DNA from: Synchiropus splendidus
Taxonomy: Eukaryota > Chordata > Actinopteri > Syngnathiformes > Callionymidae
Assembly (NCBI RefSeq): GCF_027744825.2
Contig: NC_071334.1
Location: 62,966,937 to 63,030,936, forward strand
Reading direction: 5' to 3'
DNA length: 64,000 nt
A program made the translations under genes and the position numbers. Below are positions 12,640 through 23,972 of this stretch, one piece after another. Positions within the stretch are counted from its first letter, which is position 1. Each line of letters starts with the position of its first letter. The notes under the pieces were generated by a model that ran no database searches, had not been told where the DNA came from, and saw only the letters and a program-made list of their open reading frames with translations.

Positions 12640-13100
12640 TCCTTGTGAGGAACTTATACCTTTGTGGGGACCATTTAGATCTACACAAATTCAAGGCTCA
12701 ATTGATGATAAAGACTTAACAATAACTGACTCATTATACGTGGCATTTAGAGTCAGGGTGAGAGGCTGGGGAAAGGGTTATGGCAATGCACGGTCCCCAC
12801 AAAGATACTAATGCTAACTTGTGTGTGCGTGTGTGCGTCTGGTTGATCCTCACTTCTGGGGACCAATTCTTGATAAAATGTGGGGATCTTTGGCTGGACC
12901 CCATGAGGTTAAGCCTCAATTTGAGGATGAAGACTTCAAAATAACTGGGTCCTTATAATTGAATTTAACTTTGGACAGAATCCTGGTTAAGGTTAGTTAT
13001 TTGTTTTGGGTGGTTAGCTTTAGGGTGAGGGGTTGGGGAAAGCATTGTGGCAACAAGAGGTCCTCAAAAAGACAGGAATATAAATGTGTGTGTGTGACAA
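12640..13100. repeat. Two diverged tandem copies of a 'TGTGGGGACC' interspersed repeat
   Basis: Copy 1 is bounded by a perfect 12-bp inverted repeat: TTTGTGGGGACC at 12,661-12,672 and GGTCCCCACAAA at 12,792-12,803. Copy 2, about 12,850-13,078, repeats the same internal order: 'AAGCCTCAATTTGAGGATGA', 'AAGACTTCAAAATAACTG', 'GGGTGAGGGGTTGGGGAAAG' and a 'GGTCCTCAAAAAGAC' end matching the copy-1 terminus. GT-rich simple repeat flanks the copies. The inverted termini and lack of coding capacity suggest a non-autonomous, MITE-like unit. Repeats with these ends are common in fish genomes as I remember them; I cannot give the family name. Confidence 0.65.
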
Positions 13101-15029
13101 TGGGAAAGCTCTTTACAGTAATTTAAAGAAAATAATAGGGGGCAGTGGAGGGGCGACTGGGGGAGAGTTCGGGGGTCTGTGAGGAATTGATCAAGAGGTC
13201 AAGTTGGTGATGTTGTCGTGAGCTAAAATCTTCTTATCCTCTGATGGGGGATGAAGGGTAGAGGCTAAATATGCCCATCTGGCCCTGAGGAGGAGGAGGA
13301 GGAAGGAAGACCAAGGAAGTAAACAAAAGTCAAATTCCACAGGTTTATCTTAAAACAACATTTTTTTCATGTTTTTTTTTTTTTTTTTTTTTGTGCAAGA
13401 AATAAAACCTTTGGTTTCTGTTTTGATAAGTCTATTTTTTTAATAAATGAACACAGCTGCAACATTGGTTTTTCTACTTTTATTTATATTGACTGTTTTG
13501 AGGCCTGGCATAATCAATTTAACTAAATAAGTAAAAACATACAACGTTAAAATGATTTTTTTTATTAATGAATAATGTTGACACGAGTGAGGACCAAGTA
13601 GCAGACAATGAGAGACACCACAGAGCAGAGCTACGTCAGAGGAGATGGTGAAGTAGGATTTTAACCAGTAGATGGCACAATCACAGGTGGCAGAAGATCT
13701 GAAGGTAGAAGAGTGAAAAAAGGTGAGTAAGATAAAAGCGTGAGTTATCGGCTCTGTACTGGCACTGGGCTCTTACTTGACACCCTGTTATGCTGGCGCT
13801 CCGTTGCCTGTGAGTGTTCTCTAATGTGGGGTGTCCTCCACAAACAGTAAGGCCCTTGGTTCTGCTGCAAATCATCCCAAATGTTGATGCGTGTAACTTG
13901 CATCCTGTTTGGAACTTTTTGTGTATCTTCTGTTGAACTCCAACGCACTTTGTGTGACATCCCGCTTTTATAAACAGCACAACTAAACTGTACAACACAG
14001 CCAAACGTGCCTGAGCTAAATTGGATTCGTCCTGGTCTTTACGGTATCGTACACACTTGTTTAAACCCAAGGAGGCGAGCCACATGTGGACCCACATGTT
14101 GTTATACAAACATTGTTAATGTCCCCGTGATCAGTGAGAGGACACAGGGAAAATACCTCTCCGCACAACAGGTCACAAAATACACTGCAACAGCTCGGGG
14201 TGTTCGTGACTGGCCACACCCAGTTTGTGGTCCTGTTTAACGCAAAAACAGTGACTCTGTAGTCCTTGTAATGTTATGGCTGACTCAACTGGGTGCCTCC
14301 CTCCAAAAGACAATTCTCCGTATCAAGGGAATCACTTGAAAATTGCAGATGTTCATGGACCTGTTCACCCTGAAATAAGGTTCAACTCCACGTCGCCAGA
14401 AATTGTGGCTTTGAAGAATATTTCATTTTAAATATAGCTGTCTTTTTTATTCTCAACCGCAGTGACAGGCTTCTTACACATTAAAGGTTTCTGCCATGGT
14501 CAATTTGTGATGAAGTGGTGTTTGGCCAACTTCATAATTAGGATCCACTGTACACTGTACACTATTCAAGACTGTCTTCAGTCTGGGCTCCTGCTGACGC
14601 TCTTGTTTTTTTTTTTTTTTTTTGGTTGACTTGAACCTCTCCGAACTCTCACCCACAGCCTGTCCTCACATGTCCCGGGATGTCCTTGTCTCTTGAGACA
14701 CTTGTGGGGTCAGTGCCTTCCGTTTAAAGGACAAACTGAAAGTCATAAACAGTTCAGGGGAGCTTTATTGTGGTGAGGGCTTTGTCTACAGGAAACCTCA
14801 ACGTCAGCTAACTTGTTGCAGCTGCGGTCCTCCCTCACACACCACTCACATCTCCAACGTGACACTGTTACTCATCCCGTACACACACTCAATTTGGTTG
14901 CGAGAAATTGTCTCCACATGCAAACAACAAAAGATTCATTTATGCTTTCATCTCAGCTTTTGGTAAATCGTTGCCTTTCACCTTGCAGTTGTTGGTTGAA
15001 TAGCTCACTTTTTGAGGTGGACTGACCAC
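13101..15029. other. Intergenic stretch, no gene recognised
   Basis: No coding exon is recognised. A 142-codon minus-strand frame (13,681-14,109) has no signature of any family I know. Poly-T tracts lie at 13,372-13,392 and 14,606-14,623; they could be retroposon tails, but no retroposon body is visible beside them. Confidence 0.55.
13665..13678 (+). promoter_or_regulatory. CTCF-consensus motif (perfect core)
   Basis: The plus strand reads CCAGTAGATGGCAC, which fits CCASYAGRKGGCRS at all 14 positions. It points opposite to the perfect site at 5,883-5,896, so the pair is divergent. Binding is not shown by sequence alone. Confidence 0.4.
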
Positions 15030-15165
15030 CCCAATTCCTCCACCTCCCGAGCACAGGGAGAACGTACAAACTCCACACAGAAAGGACACAGGTTCACCCA
15101 CTTGCCTCAAGCTGCAATCGAACCCAGGAACATCTTGCAGTGATGCTGCAACACAGACGACTATG
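15030..15165. repeat. Degraded dispersed repeat ('GGGAGAAC..AAACTCCACACAGAAAGG' family)
   Basis: The words 'CAGGGAGAACGTACAAACT', 'CCACACAGAAAGGACACAGG' and 'AATCGAACCCAGGAACATCT' occur in the order and spacing of a very common fish/amphibian dispersed repeat. That repeat reads '...GGGGAGAACATGCAAACTCC...' followed by '...TCGAACCCGGGACCTTCTTGC'. This copy is diverged and truncated. The 'TTCGAACCC'-like word is part of the repeat and should not be taken for a tRNA T-loop. Confidence 0.6.
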
Positions 15166-15482
15166 AGACTGTTGTTGGTGGAAGATCACAATCATGCTAC
15201 AGAATGAATTTAAAGTCGTTTCAGAAACCAAAGCAAATGATGAGTTTACCGTTGTCCTTCTTGTCACAAAACAATTTGTGTTGGTTCTCATTCATCCATG
15301 TCGTCAAGAAAACACCTGGACTTTGGTTTGCTCTTGTAAACGTTTCCCCCTTGCAACAAAGGGCATCCCAGATCACATGAACTTTTTCGAGATCCCTACT
15401 AAACTCCAGTGGCATTATTGAAATCCTCTGCTTCAGGGGTGTCTACACTTACATGAAGTCTGTGTGATCCAACTACTGACAA

Positions 15483-15580
15483 GATCAGTGTTTTTCAACC
15501 TTCTTTAAGCCACGACACACTTTGTTCATTGAGTAAATCCAGAGGCGCAAAACCACCAGGCAAGGAACCTCGGCCAACTT
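15483..15580. repeat. Degraded DNA-transposon-like repeat ('TTTTTCAACC..GAGCCACGGCACA' family)
   Basis: The sequence 'GTGTTTTTCAACCTTCTTTA' followed by 'AGCCACGACACACTTTGTTC' resembles the end of a widespread hAT-like dispersed repeat of vertebrates. Only the end piece is recognisable. Family assignment is from memory and tentative. Confidence 0.45.
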
Positions 15581-18500
15581 GTGCTCAGTCGAAAGTCCTA
15601 CAGGAAAAATCGTAGCTATATAAGTATTATATAGTATAAGTATATAAGTATTTATTTACTTTAAATAACTGTTTACATTTCATCACAGTCTCTTTCACAT
15701 GATTTTATGCTCTAGTTTGGAGAGTTTCCAGACAAATCTTGAACATTCATTGCCTCAACTTGCTTCATAACTACAATTATTCTTTCTCTCTTCACAATTT
15801 GGAACCAATTTGTTTGGGTCTGTGTTCAGTTTTCAGCTAACTTTTAAACCACAAAGCAAACTTTGCTAGTCTATGAGTGTTAATAAACTTTTGAAGGGAG
15901 ACGTCACATTAGCCATAAGCTTGGCAGTGGAGAGTCTTTGGCATTGCGGGTCCAACAAGGATCACTCCCTCACTCTGTCGTGAAGGTGTGTGTTCAAATT
16001 AGAGGCACATCAGGTTTGAAAACAGCTGGAAGTTGCGCATTTGACCGGCTTCTTCGCTGTGAGTGTGTGGGAAGAGGAGCATTGCACATCATGAGCAGCG
16101 CAGACTAGCGCATCAGCATCGATCTATCTATGCTATCATAGATCTATAGAGTGTAGAAAGAGTGTGACTGAATCCATGTGATCTCCTCACGTTGGTAGAT
16201 TGTCAACATGTTCTAATTGTTCATGATTTAATGTCATCATATCGTCCACCTCTATCTCCAGACAAATGATGTGAAACTGGATCATTTCCCTTGGCACACC
16301 TGCACTAGAAGATACAGTCCTCAAACCGCTCCTTCACACCTGGTCTAACTATATGTTTCTTACCATATCAGGTGGCAGAGGCCAAAGAAATGTGGGTGGA
16401 GTCTAGGATGAGTATCTTTTGCGAGCTTACTAGACGTTGGGCACTGCTTTTCTCAGTTTTCAAAGTTGCTACAACAGTTTAAGATCACAAAGTTTGCAGA
16501 GTAATGGTGCCAACAGCCACACAAAGAATCTTGTAGAAGCTCATTCTACTTATTTCGCTTGTATCTGCACAGTGTCGCTGGTGAGCACATCTGTTTGCTT
16601 GCTAACTCACCTGCTACCAGGCCCAGCTGAGTTCTACTGGGTTCAGACATGTGATGACTCGCTCCCTCCCCCACGCTCCCCATAATTCTCCTCTCGGACA
16701 ATCCCAAAGCAAACATCCGCCTCTTCCATGAGCTGATGCAGTCGGAGGTCAGGTGTCCTGCTTCAGAAAATCTGCCATCTTGGCTCTGTTATTGTAAGGG
16801 ATTTAGGGAATGAGTGGACAACAGGTCAGGCGCTTTGAAGGGCTTCATCTCAGGAATCTTTTTGACATTTCAATGGACCATCACTCAGCATCCAGTGAGT
16901 GGAAGAAGCACAACTTAAATAAACTATGTGAGGAGTTCAGGGAGGAGACCGAGACGGTCTGCTTTCATGTCACACGTCGCAACAGTCTTAACTTCAGTCT
17001 CATGAGGAAGAGAAAAGTTGTTTTTAGAGTTAGAGATTTTGTTTATGGATGGTACAAAACATTAACAAAACAATATTGAATTTTACAGTGAAAACGTTTT
17101 TTGTTTAATGATTAATATTGTCGTCGTTTTTGCCGAGATTCTTATTATTAGTTTCACCTTGAAAAGCACTCAGAGAGTGCAGACCTTTCATCCCAACAAT
17201 AATACTAAGAGTTAATATTTAACATTCGGCTTACATTTTTGTCATCAATAGTCAAGAGCTGCATGAGACAGTAGGTGGCATTAGTATTCCAGGCGCCCTT
17301 GCTCAACGCAACCAGTAAAAGATGAAGAAAGTCATGGAACGCCGCTGTTTCAACACATTTCGACTGATGAACCAAGCAAAAGATGGGTGGATTCAGACAC
17401 CAATATTTAATCGTCTGCTCCTTGTCCCACTATCATTTCCTGATAATTTAATTAAAATTGGTCCATCTGTTTTTGAGTTATTCTGCTGAATAGTCTCTGC
17501 GGCGCTGACTAATATTCTGCATTCCTACTCAAGTTTTATCTGTGATGTAGCGGTCAGCCCATAGCGCCATGGATGCCCTGCGGGTTTGGGATCGACAGAT
17601 TATTCTGATGAAGAGATGAGGAGTCTAGATTAAACAACAGATTATCCCAATTCTCTTTCACACAAATGTAAACAAACAAACAAGACACAAGCTAGAATGG
17701 AACTTTGTCGGAACAATTCAGATTCATCTGAAGTCCATCTGTAAGAAGTGACTTTATATTCTCAGTTTATTTCTAAAATATGTTGATATTTGAATTTCAT
17801 TTCCATAATCACATGATTATATATTCAATGACGTATATTCAACCTCTGGCTCTCAGTTTGGCAAAGTAACGTGAAATAGAAGCCTCAGCTGGTCTGTGGC
17901 ATGTTTATGTGATGTGGCCGGAGAAATCCAGTGAAGATGCAAACCAACATGACTCCACTCATCTTTTGCTGAAAATTTACTGATGTGAAATAGAGATGGA
18001 TGAAGAGCCAAAAACAGAAGGTTTTAGTGCAGTATGAGTGTAGAGGAGAATGAAGAAGCGAAAAAGAAATTGTTGTTGACAGTCAAAACAAGGAAACAGT
18101 TAAGATATTGATAAGAAATGAGTCATAAGGAGTTGAATTAGAAAGTGAGTAAAATGGACTTGACTTAAATATGCTTGCCGTGATACGATTTCCTGGATCA
18201 TTCTGAAGGGAAACTCCTCAAGTTCAAAGATGTGGTGACGAGGCTGTCGACCTGAGCGCGACTCATAAATGGAGATGAGATTATAGCCAAGGAGAGGCGG
18301 GGGGAGTAGTGGAAGAAGTTTCGGGGGGAGCAGAGTGGCCCCGCGGCGCCGCAGCCCGCCCCACCTGCAGAGAACAATATCCTCGGATCATCTTCAGACA
18401 GATGGTTCCTCAAATCCCCTGGTTTCCTCCCAGCTGGAACACGTGGTCATGTGACCCTGTCCTAAAAACACAATGAAGGGGTGTGTCCACCCTCTTGCTC

Positions 18501-21061
18501 CAGCGTCCAATCACACTGCCCATCTCTAGCTGCCCTTCTGCCAAAGTGACCCTAGTCATTTTTGATAGTATAGTGAAATACTTTGATCTGTTTATTCCCC
18601 ATATCATGTGTGTTTAAAGTGATTCAAGAAAACATTGTGAAGTAATATTTTCTTGAATAGTCTGGATGGGGAAGTTGGTTGGGTGGGATTGAGTCTGTAG
18701 ATGGCACTGCAGAGACTAGGGCTCATTCAAGAGTGTGACGGTGGAACCAGAATGAATTATACCCGCGTCCCTCCTATTCACATATTTGAGAGCAGATATT
18801 TAAACCATAGCAGGCTTGTTAGAAGACTGGCCCATTGGTCATTTTTGGCCCTTGATCAGCTCTCTTATACGTATATTTTTTCTGTGGTAAAGGACATTTT
18901 CACGGTCTCTCTTTTAAAGATGTGACAGATGTCATCTTAAACATTAACATTTATCTATCTGATTCAGCCTGAAGAATATAAGGTAGCACATTTGGCCAAA
19001 TAAAAAGGATGGCAGTGTCTTAGAGTAAGGTCAGAAAAACATTGTTTATCAAATGAACGATGAGTTTTTGCCAAAAAGCTGTCTCTGTGAATGTTTTTAA
19101 GTCTAATGTATTTTAATCCATTTTGTAAATGAAGTTAATCCAACAAATCAGTGCCAAATCCTGTATTTTGTCTGTTTTTAATTAAAGCTGCAGGTGGCAC
19201 AAGATTTTCTCAGATAACTTGACCCGATAGCTTAATTCACTTGACCTCAGTCCAACTGACTTATTGGGTGCGTTCAATATTATTGTCTTTTCCCCCAATG
19301 TTTTTCCATCAATTTAAAATGTTTTCACATGAATACTCTGCGTTTTTATTTTGGTTCCTCGTGAACATCCCTGTAAACTCACCTCTTACAGGCAGAGGAT
19401 CAGACAAGAGCTACTTCTTGGCCTCTCCCTCGACTTGGCAGACACTCAGTGATATAAATCTAATTTTAATGAGTGTAAGCAGTTAATTTTGAATGATTTG
19501 GGCGATTTCAACAAGGCCTGTGTTCCTGGCACCACATCAGTCTTTCTTTAAGCACGCGTCTTTGTTCTCCAGTTTTTGTCAGTTAATAATAAATCTCAAG
19601 TGGAGTGTTTCAATTTTTTGTTTATCTCTGACTGAATCACCACATCAACAACCTTCCTCAGCGTGTGTGTGTGAGTGTCGCTAATGAGCGGTAATGAGGT
19701 TGTTAATGATGTCATCATCCATCAGTGAATAACATCTTTTGTTCCCGCTGACGACTTAAGAGCCAAAAGTTCTTATTGTGCGTTTTTCCAGGTCACTACA
19801 TTTGCATTTACCCAAGAGTCACAAAGAAAATTCATTACCGCTTCTTTATTTATCTGCTTATAAGGATTAGCCCCGCCCCCTTGCACATCCCTCCTCCCTT
19901 CATTGGCCAATAAATCCACTGAAGTGCATACAGCAGTACCACTTTTAGTTCTGGTTTGACGTGTTCAGAACTCACTCTATTTTTCAGGTTCTAAAAGTCA
20001 AGTCTGTTTTCACAGTCAAATGTTCAACTGAGACCAGCAGGAGCCTATAGGAGGTTTCAGAGGACGACCGGTGCCCCCCCCTCCTTCACCTGTCGTCTTT
20101 ACACACCTGCCAGGTTGCCCACGCCCAGCTCCTCTTTTCAGGTTCACCCATCATCTTTTCAGACCTCTAACGTCTCGACAGCAGCCATTGTTGCCGCAGA
20201 CCACCTATACAAAGCAGCAGGAAGACGTGTCCTCGCTAACGGCTCAGACCTGAACTAGTCCAAGTCTTGCCGGAATTTCTTCGAATTATAAAAGACACAA
20301 AAGTGGAAGTTGACGTAGTGTTCTGTCGTTTAAGAACACCACTCCATTTTCCACCGCTCCCTTCCCCAGCCGGGTTTTTATTAAATAATTGAAATATTCA
20401 AGCTCTAAAATAAAGTAGTGCCGAGCAAATGGATGACATCACCGTGTGTTAACAAGCGACTGTAAACAGAAGTAGGTCATTTCATGGAACACGCCATTCG
20501 GAGACAGGTCTCACTCTGAAGGACTACAAGGATGAAGAGATGGAGAATTAAGTTGGTGGAAGTATGTAAACATCATGGCTCTATTGATTGATAAGAGTCA
20601 CGTGTGTCTGAGGAAGCTGGGTGAAACAGCAGAACTGTGTTCTCTCCCCGGACACCACAACATGTGGCACATTGTTCCATCACAAATAGCTAACTCCTTC
20701 ACGCCACAGCAAGTTGCACATCTTTGCTGCCGCCTTTGGAGCGCGTGCTGCACATCACCCGAAAAAGCTTAAGCTGTCAAAAAATGTTAAGTCTGTGTGA
20801 GAAGTTGGCGGGCGCTCCCCGCGCTCTTTGTGAGTGTCCGTGGCAGGGAGGGCCTTGCCGGGAGCGCCGCACCGGGAGTGCCACAAGTGCATGCGCCAGT
20901 AATTAGATGCAGTTTATTGTCCAGCAGGGTCAGCAGAGGGAGATTTTCGGGGGTTTTACTGCTGCTTGAGCGCGCAGATTCACCGCTGACGCTGATAAGA
21001 ACACAGCGGGAGGCCACTCCAGTGATGGGAGTACATTAGAAGACACCCACGTGCGAACACG

Positions 21062-21081
21062 CACACACACACACACACACA
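21062..21081. repeat. (CA)n microsatellite
   Basis: Ten CA units are read directly. A cysteine/valine-rich minus-strand frame crossing it (20,930-21,394) owes part of its length to the repeat and is not a supported gene. Confidence 0.9.
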
Positions 21082-22381
21082 ATATTATTATGCTTCCAGT
21101 CATGCGATGTCCCATCACTGAGCTCCAGTGTGAAGCACAGCAGGGTTCCGTGACATCTCTGCTCCCCACTATGCTCTTACGCCTGTTTTTTATTCCTACA
21201 CCCATGAGTGTGTGGTTGTGTAGGTGTGTGTGTACATGTGTAAACCAAGTGCAAATGCATTCCTCAGTCATTGTCTTTTGTCCCCTCCAACCATGACTGT
21301 GTCGTGGACACCGTGTCATCCTCCACACTGACACAGGGCCGACACGATCCCGAGGCCTTTGTAACCCGCCGCACCACGTTCTCGAGCTCCCCATCCTCTC
21401 TGATAGTAAACAACAAATATTTTAAAATGACAGTCACCATCTTCAGTGTACTCTCAGGTGCGATGTTTTTTTCTAGGTTGCAATTTCTTCCAATAGTCTG
21501 GAGAGATTTCTTTGCGCTCGTGGTCAGTCTAAAAGAGTAATCTATCCAACTACGACTTGGGCTTTGTGTACCTTAATAACCACTTAGTTGACTGTATTTT
21601 TTCCACTAGATGGGTCAAGCGTTGTCATTGTTGTGGCTTATACATTATATTGTCAAAGTAATCGGTGATTTCAGTTCCAATATATATATCAAATGCACGA
21701 CTGGATTGTTGTGTGAATTCAGACTGCTTCTGTTCTACAATTATTTCCTTTCCTTGTTGTCCATACATTTTTTTTATCCTCTCCCCCAAACCTGAAAAAA
21801 GTTGCATCATGTATTCATGTATTTGTGGAGTCCTGCCTCTGAAAGGGCCGATTATTGTTGCACCAGTCATCAATTACTCTCAGCTGGACTTTTTATTGTG
21901 CAGCTTTGTCACCAGTGTTTCTCCACCAGACAGTTTTGGGTGTTGATGTTCAGATCAAAAGCGTCTCGACTCATCGCCTTTTCTTCTTTTGCTATTGTTT
22001 TTTTGTCTTGTGATCTCTGATGGAAGACTTCCAGAAACGTTGAGTGATCGGCGCTGGCTGCCAGGACTTCTCAGTGTTCCTCGTGAGTGTGTTCTGTCTC
22101 GTACGCTGTCCCCGCTGACCATCCTCTAATAAATCAGCAGACAGCAGCCACGACCGCGCCTCCTTTGTTTTGGCCCCGGTAAACACTTTAAAAAGAGCGT
22201 CCCGCAGGGAAACACATCTCATATTCTTCACGTCAGAGGCGTATGAGAGCGCGTCCGACATGAAAGGAGGATGGTTCGATGCCAGAGAGAGAGTGTGGTC
22301 ATGTCTCCTTCAGCTAGACTGTAAATTAGACAAAAGCCAGTCAGGGTTAGCTACGCATGCTTTCATGTTGCCGTGGAGGTG

Positions 22382-22403
22382 GTGTGTGTGTGTGTGTGTG
22401 TGT
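22382..22403. repeat. (GT)n microsatellite
   Basis: About eleven GT units are read directly. The Cys-Val run in the overlapping plus-strand frame is a translation of this array. Confidence 0.9.
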
Positions 22404-23539
22404 CGGGATGCTGAGCGAAGGTTCATGTCTGGGGCTGTTTCATTACTGCTGATTGCTCAGTGACTTTGTACCAGATCTAATTTCTAGAATTTAGACTGAT
22501 TTAGAGTCCTCGTCTTCATGAGCTAGTTTGTTTTTGAGTCCATCACCTCAAAAAAACCCTAAAGTACCGCTGTGTATTTGTTTCCCTAGGTCTTTCCGCT
22601 GATCTCCTTCTAGTTCTTGGGCTCTTCTTTCATGAAATTGGAATATGAACTGACTGAATTTACATAAATACACGTATTGTTTTTCCTCATTCTCCCTCAG
22701 CCTTAAGTTAAAAAGGATTGCAGCTTTTCTCCTTATATCTGGTTTTCGCCAAAGCTCTCCTTTTCAGCGCCCTTATTGCATGTTTGTGTTGTTCGGGTTC
22801 GGCGGCAGGTCGCCTCCCCTGCTGGAGCATTTAATGCAGTGAAATTGTTCTAAATGAGGTGTTTTCACAACTTATATGATAATTCTGGTTCCCACAACAA
22901 TGTCGCTAATAACGGGAGCAGAGCGGGTCATGGGAAAAGAACCAGTCCCCGCCTAGTTAATGCGTTAGTACTTGTTAACCCTGCGCCCGCCCACTCACGA
23001 CAAAATAATGTGGCACAAATCACGCTAACGGTGGCCTGGGTCAACTACAAGGAGATGCTTCATCTGAACAGGACCTGGACGTGGTGCGGCCCCTGACCTG
23101 ACATGGTGCTCACCCTTCGCTTGGTACAGGTTCTCTTATCAAGATTTTATCCTAAAGTTAATTCAGGAAATGCATTGAAATGTATCTTAAATTCCACTAG
23201 ACATGTTCTCACATGTTCATATTTCGCATTGTGAACACTGTTTCAGGATTTTAATTGAAATGTTCAATTATGTCCTTTTATCTCATTCCATAATTATTTC
23301 TCTACTACTAATTGGTATTTGGCAGCAAACAGGGTTGATGTTTTTTAAGTTTTAGTGAATTCAGTGAATTTCTCACCATGTCATTGATAATGATTTTGTG
23401 CCCCCATACCATTTTGTTGATTTGTTTTTTAGCATATGTTTGTGTATTGTATATTATTCTACTGTCTCTATTCTAACAGTACAATACAGATTTTATTCCA
23501 TATTCTATTCTATTGTCTGGTGACAAACATTAGATTGTG

Positions 23540-23972
23540 GTTCATTCAATGCGTTTCCTTTTCACATTTTTTTTCCATTGTAGGTTCACACTGAAGGCAT
23601 CAAAACTATGAATGAGCACCTATGGCATTATGCAGTGAACAAAAAAAGTGTGTAATGACTCAAGACATGTTTCATATTGTAGATTCTTTGAAACATTCAG
23701 CCTTTGCTTTGATGACTGCTTTGCTCACTCTTGACTTTCTGGCCATAAGATTCATGATGGAGTCACCTGAGCAGGTTTTCCAACAGGTAATTGACGGCTG
23801 AGAGTTTGCAGCGCTGCCAACAAAGCAAAAACATATTTAGAGTTGTTCAACTTTTTTTCTTTATACATTTGATGCCGTCAGTTTGTATCTACAATGGAGA
23901 AAGCAGTAAAGATAAAGAAAAAAAAAAACTGAATCAGGGGCCTGTCCAAACATTTGGCCGCACTGTACATTA
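23540..23972 (-). mobile_element. Degraded Tc1/mariner-type element remnant
   Basis: On the minus strand a short frame ending at about 23,680 reads 'RVSKAVIKAKAECFKESTI' then stop. This resembles the extreme C-terminus of a fish Tc1-like transposase (pattern R-V-x-K-A-V-I-K-A-K). Arms flanking it are inverted copies of each other: CATTGTAGGTTCACACTGAA with GGCATCAAA at about 23,576-23,605, and TTTGATGCCGTCAGTTTGTA with TCTACAATG at about 23,869-23,897. The right edge carries 'CCTGTCCAAACATTTGGCC' then 'GCACTGTACAT', similar to the 'GTGTGTCCAAACTTTTGGCCTGTACTGTA' terminus of such elements. Nearly all of the transposase is missing, so the copy is inactive. Confidence 0.65.

Larger units (their letters stand above)
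15581..23539. other. Intergenic stretch, no gene recognised
   Basis: No exon is recognised. CTCF-like sites with two mismatches occur at 17,268-17,281 and 18,694-18,707. Short CpG-richer blocks lie near 18,290-18,370 and 20,800-20,900. Two CA/GT arrays are listed separately. The rest is unremarkable AT-rich sequence. Confidence 0.55.

Noticed and set aside
13681..14109. 142-codon minus-strand frame as a gene
   Set aside because: No domain or family resemblance and no supporting splice sites or promoter were seen.
15100..15130. 'CAATCGAACCCAGGAAC' as a tRNA T-loop
   Set aside because: No A box or cloverleaf can be formed; the word belongs to a common dispersed repeat.
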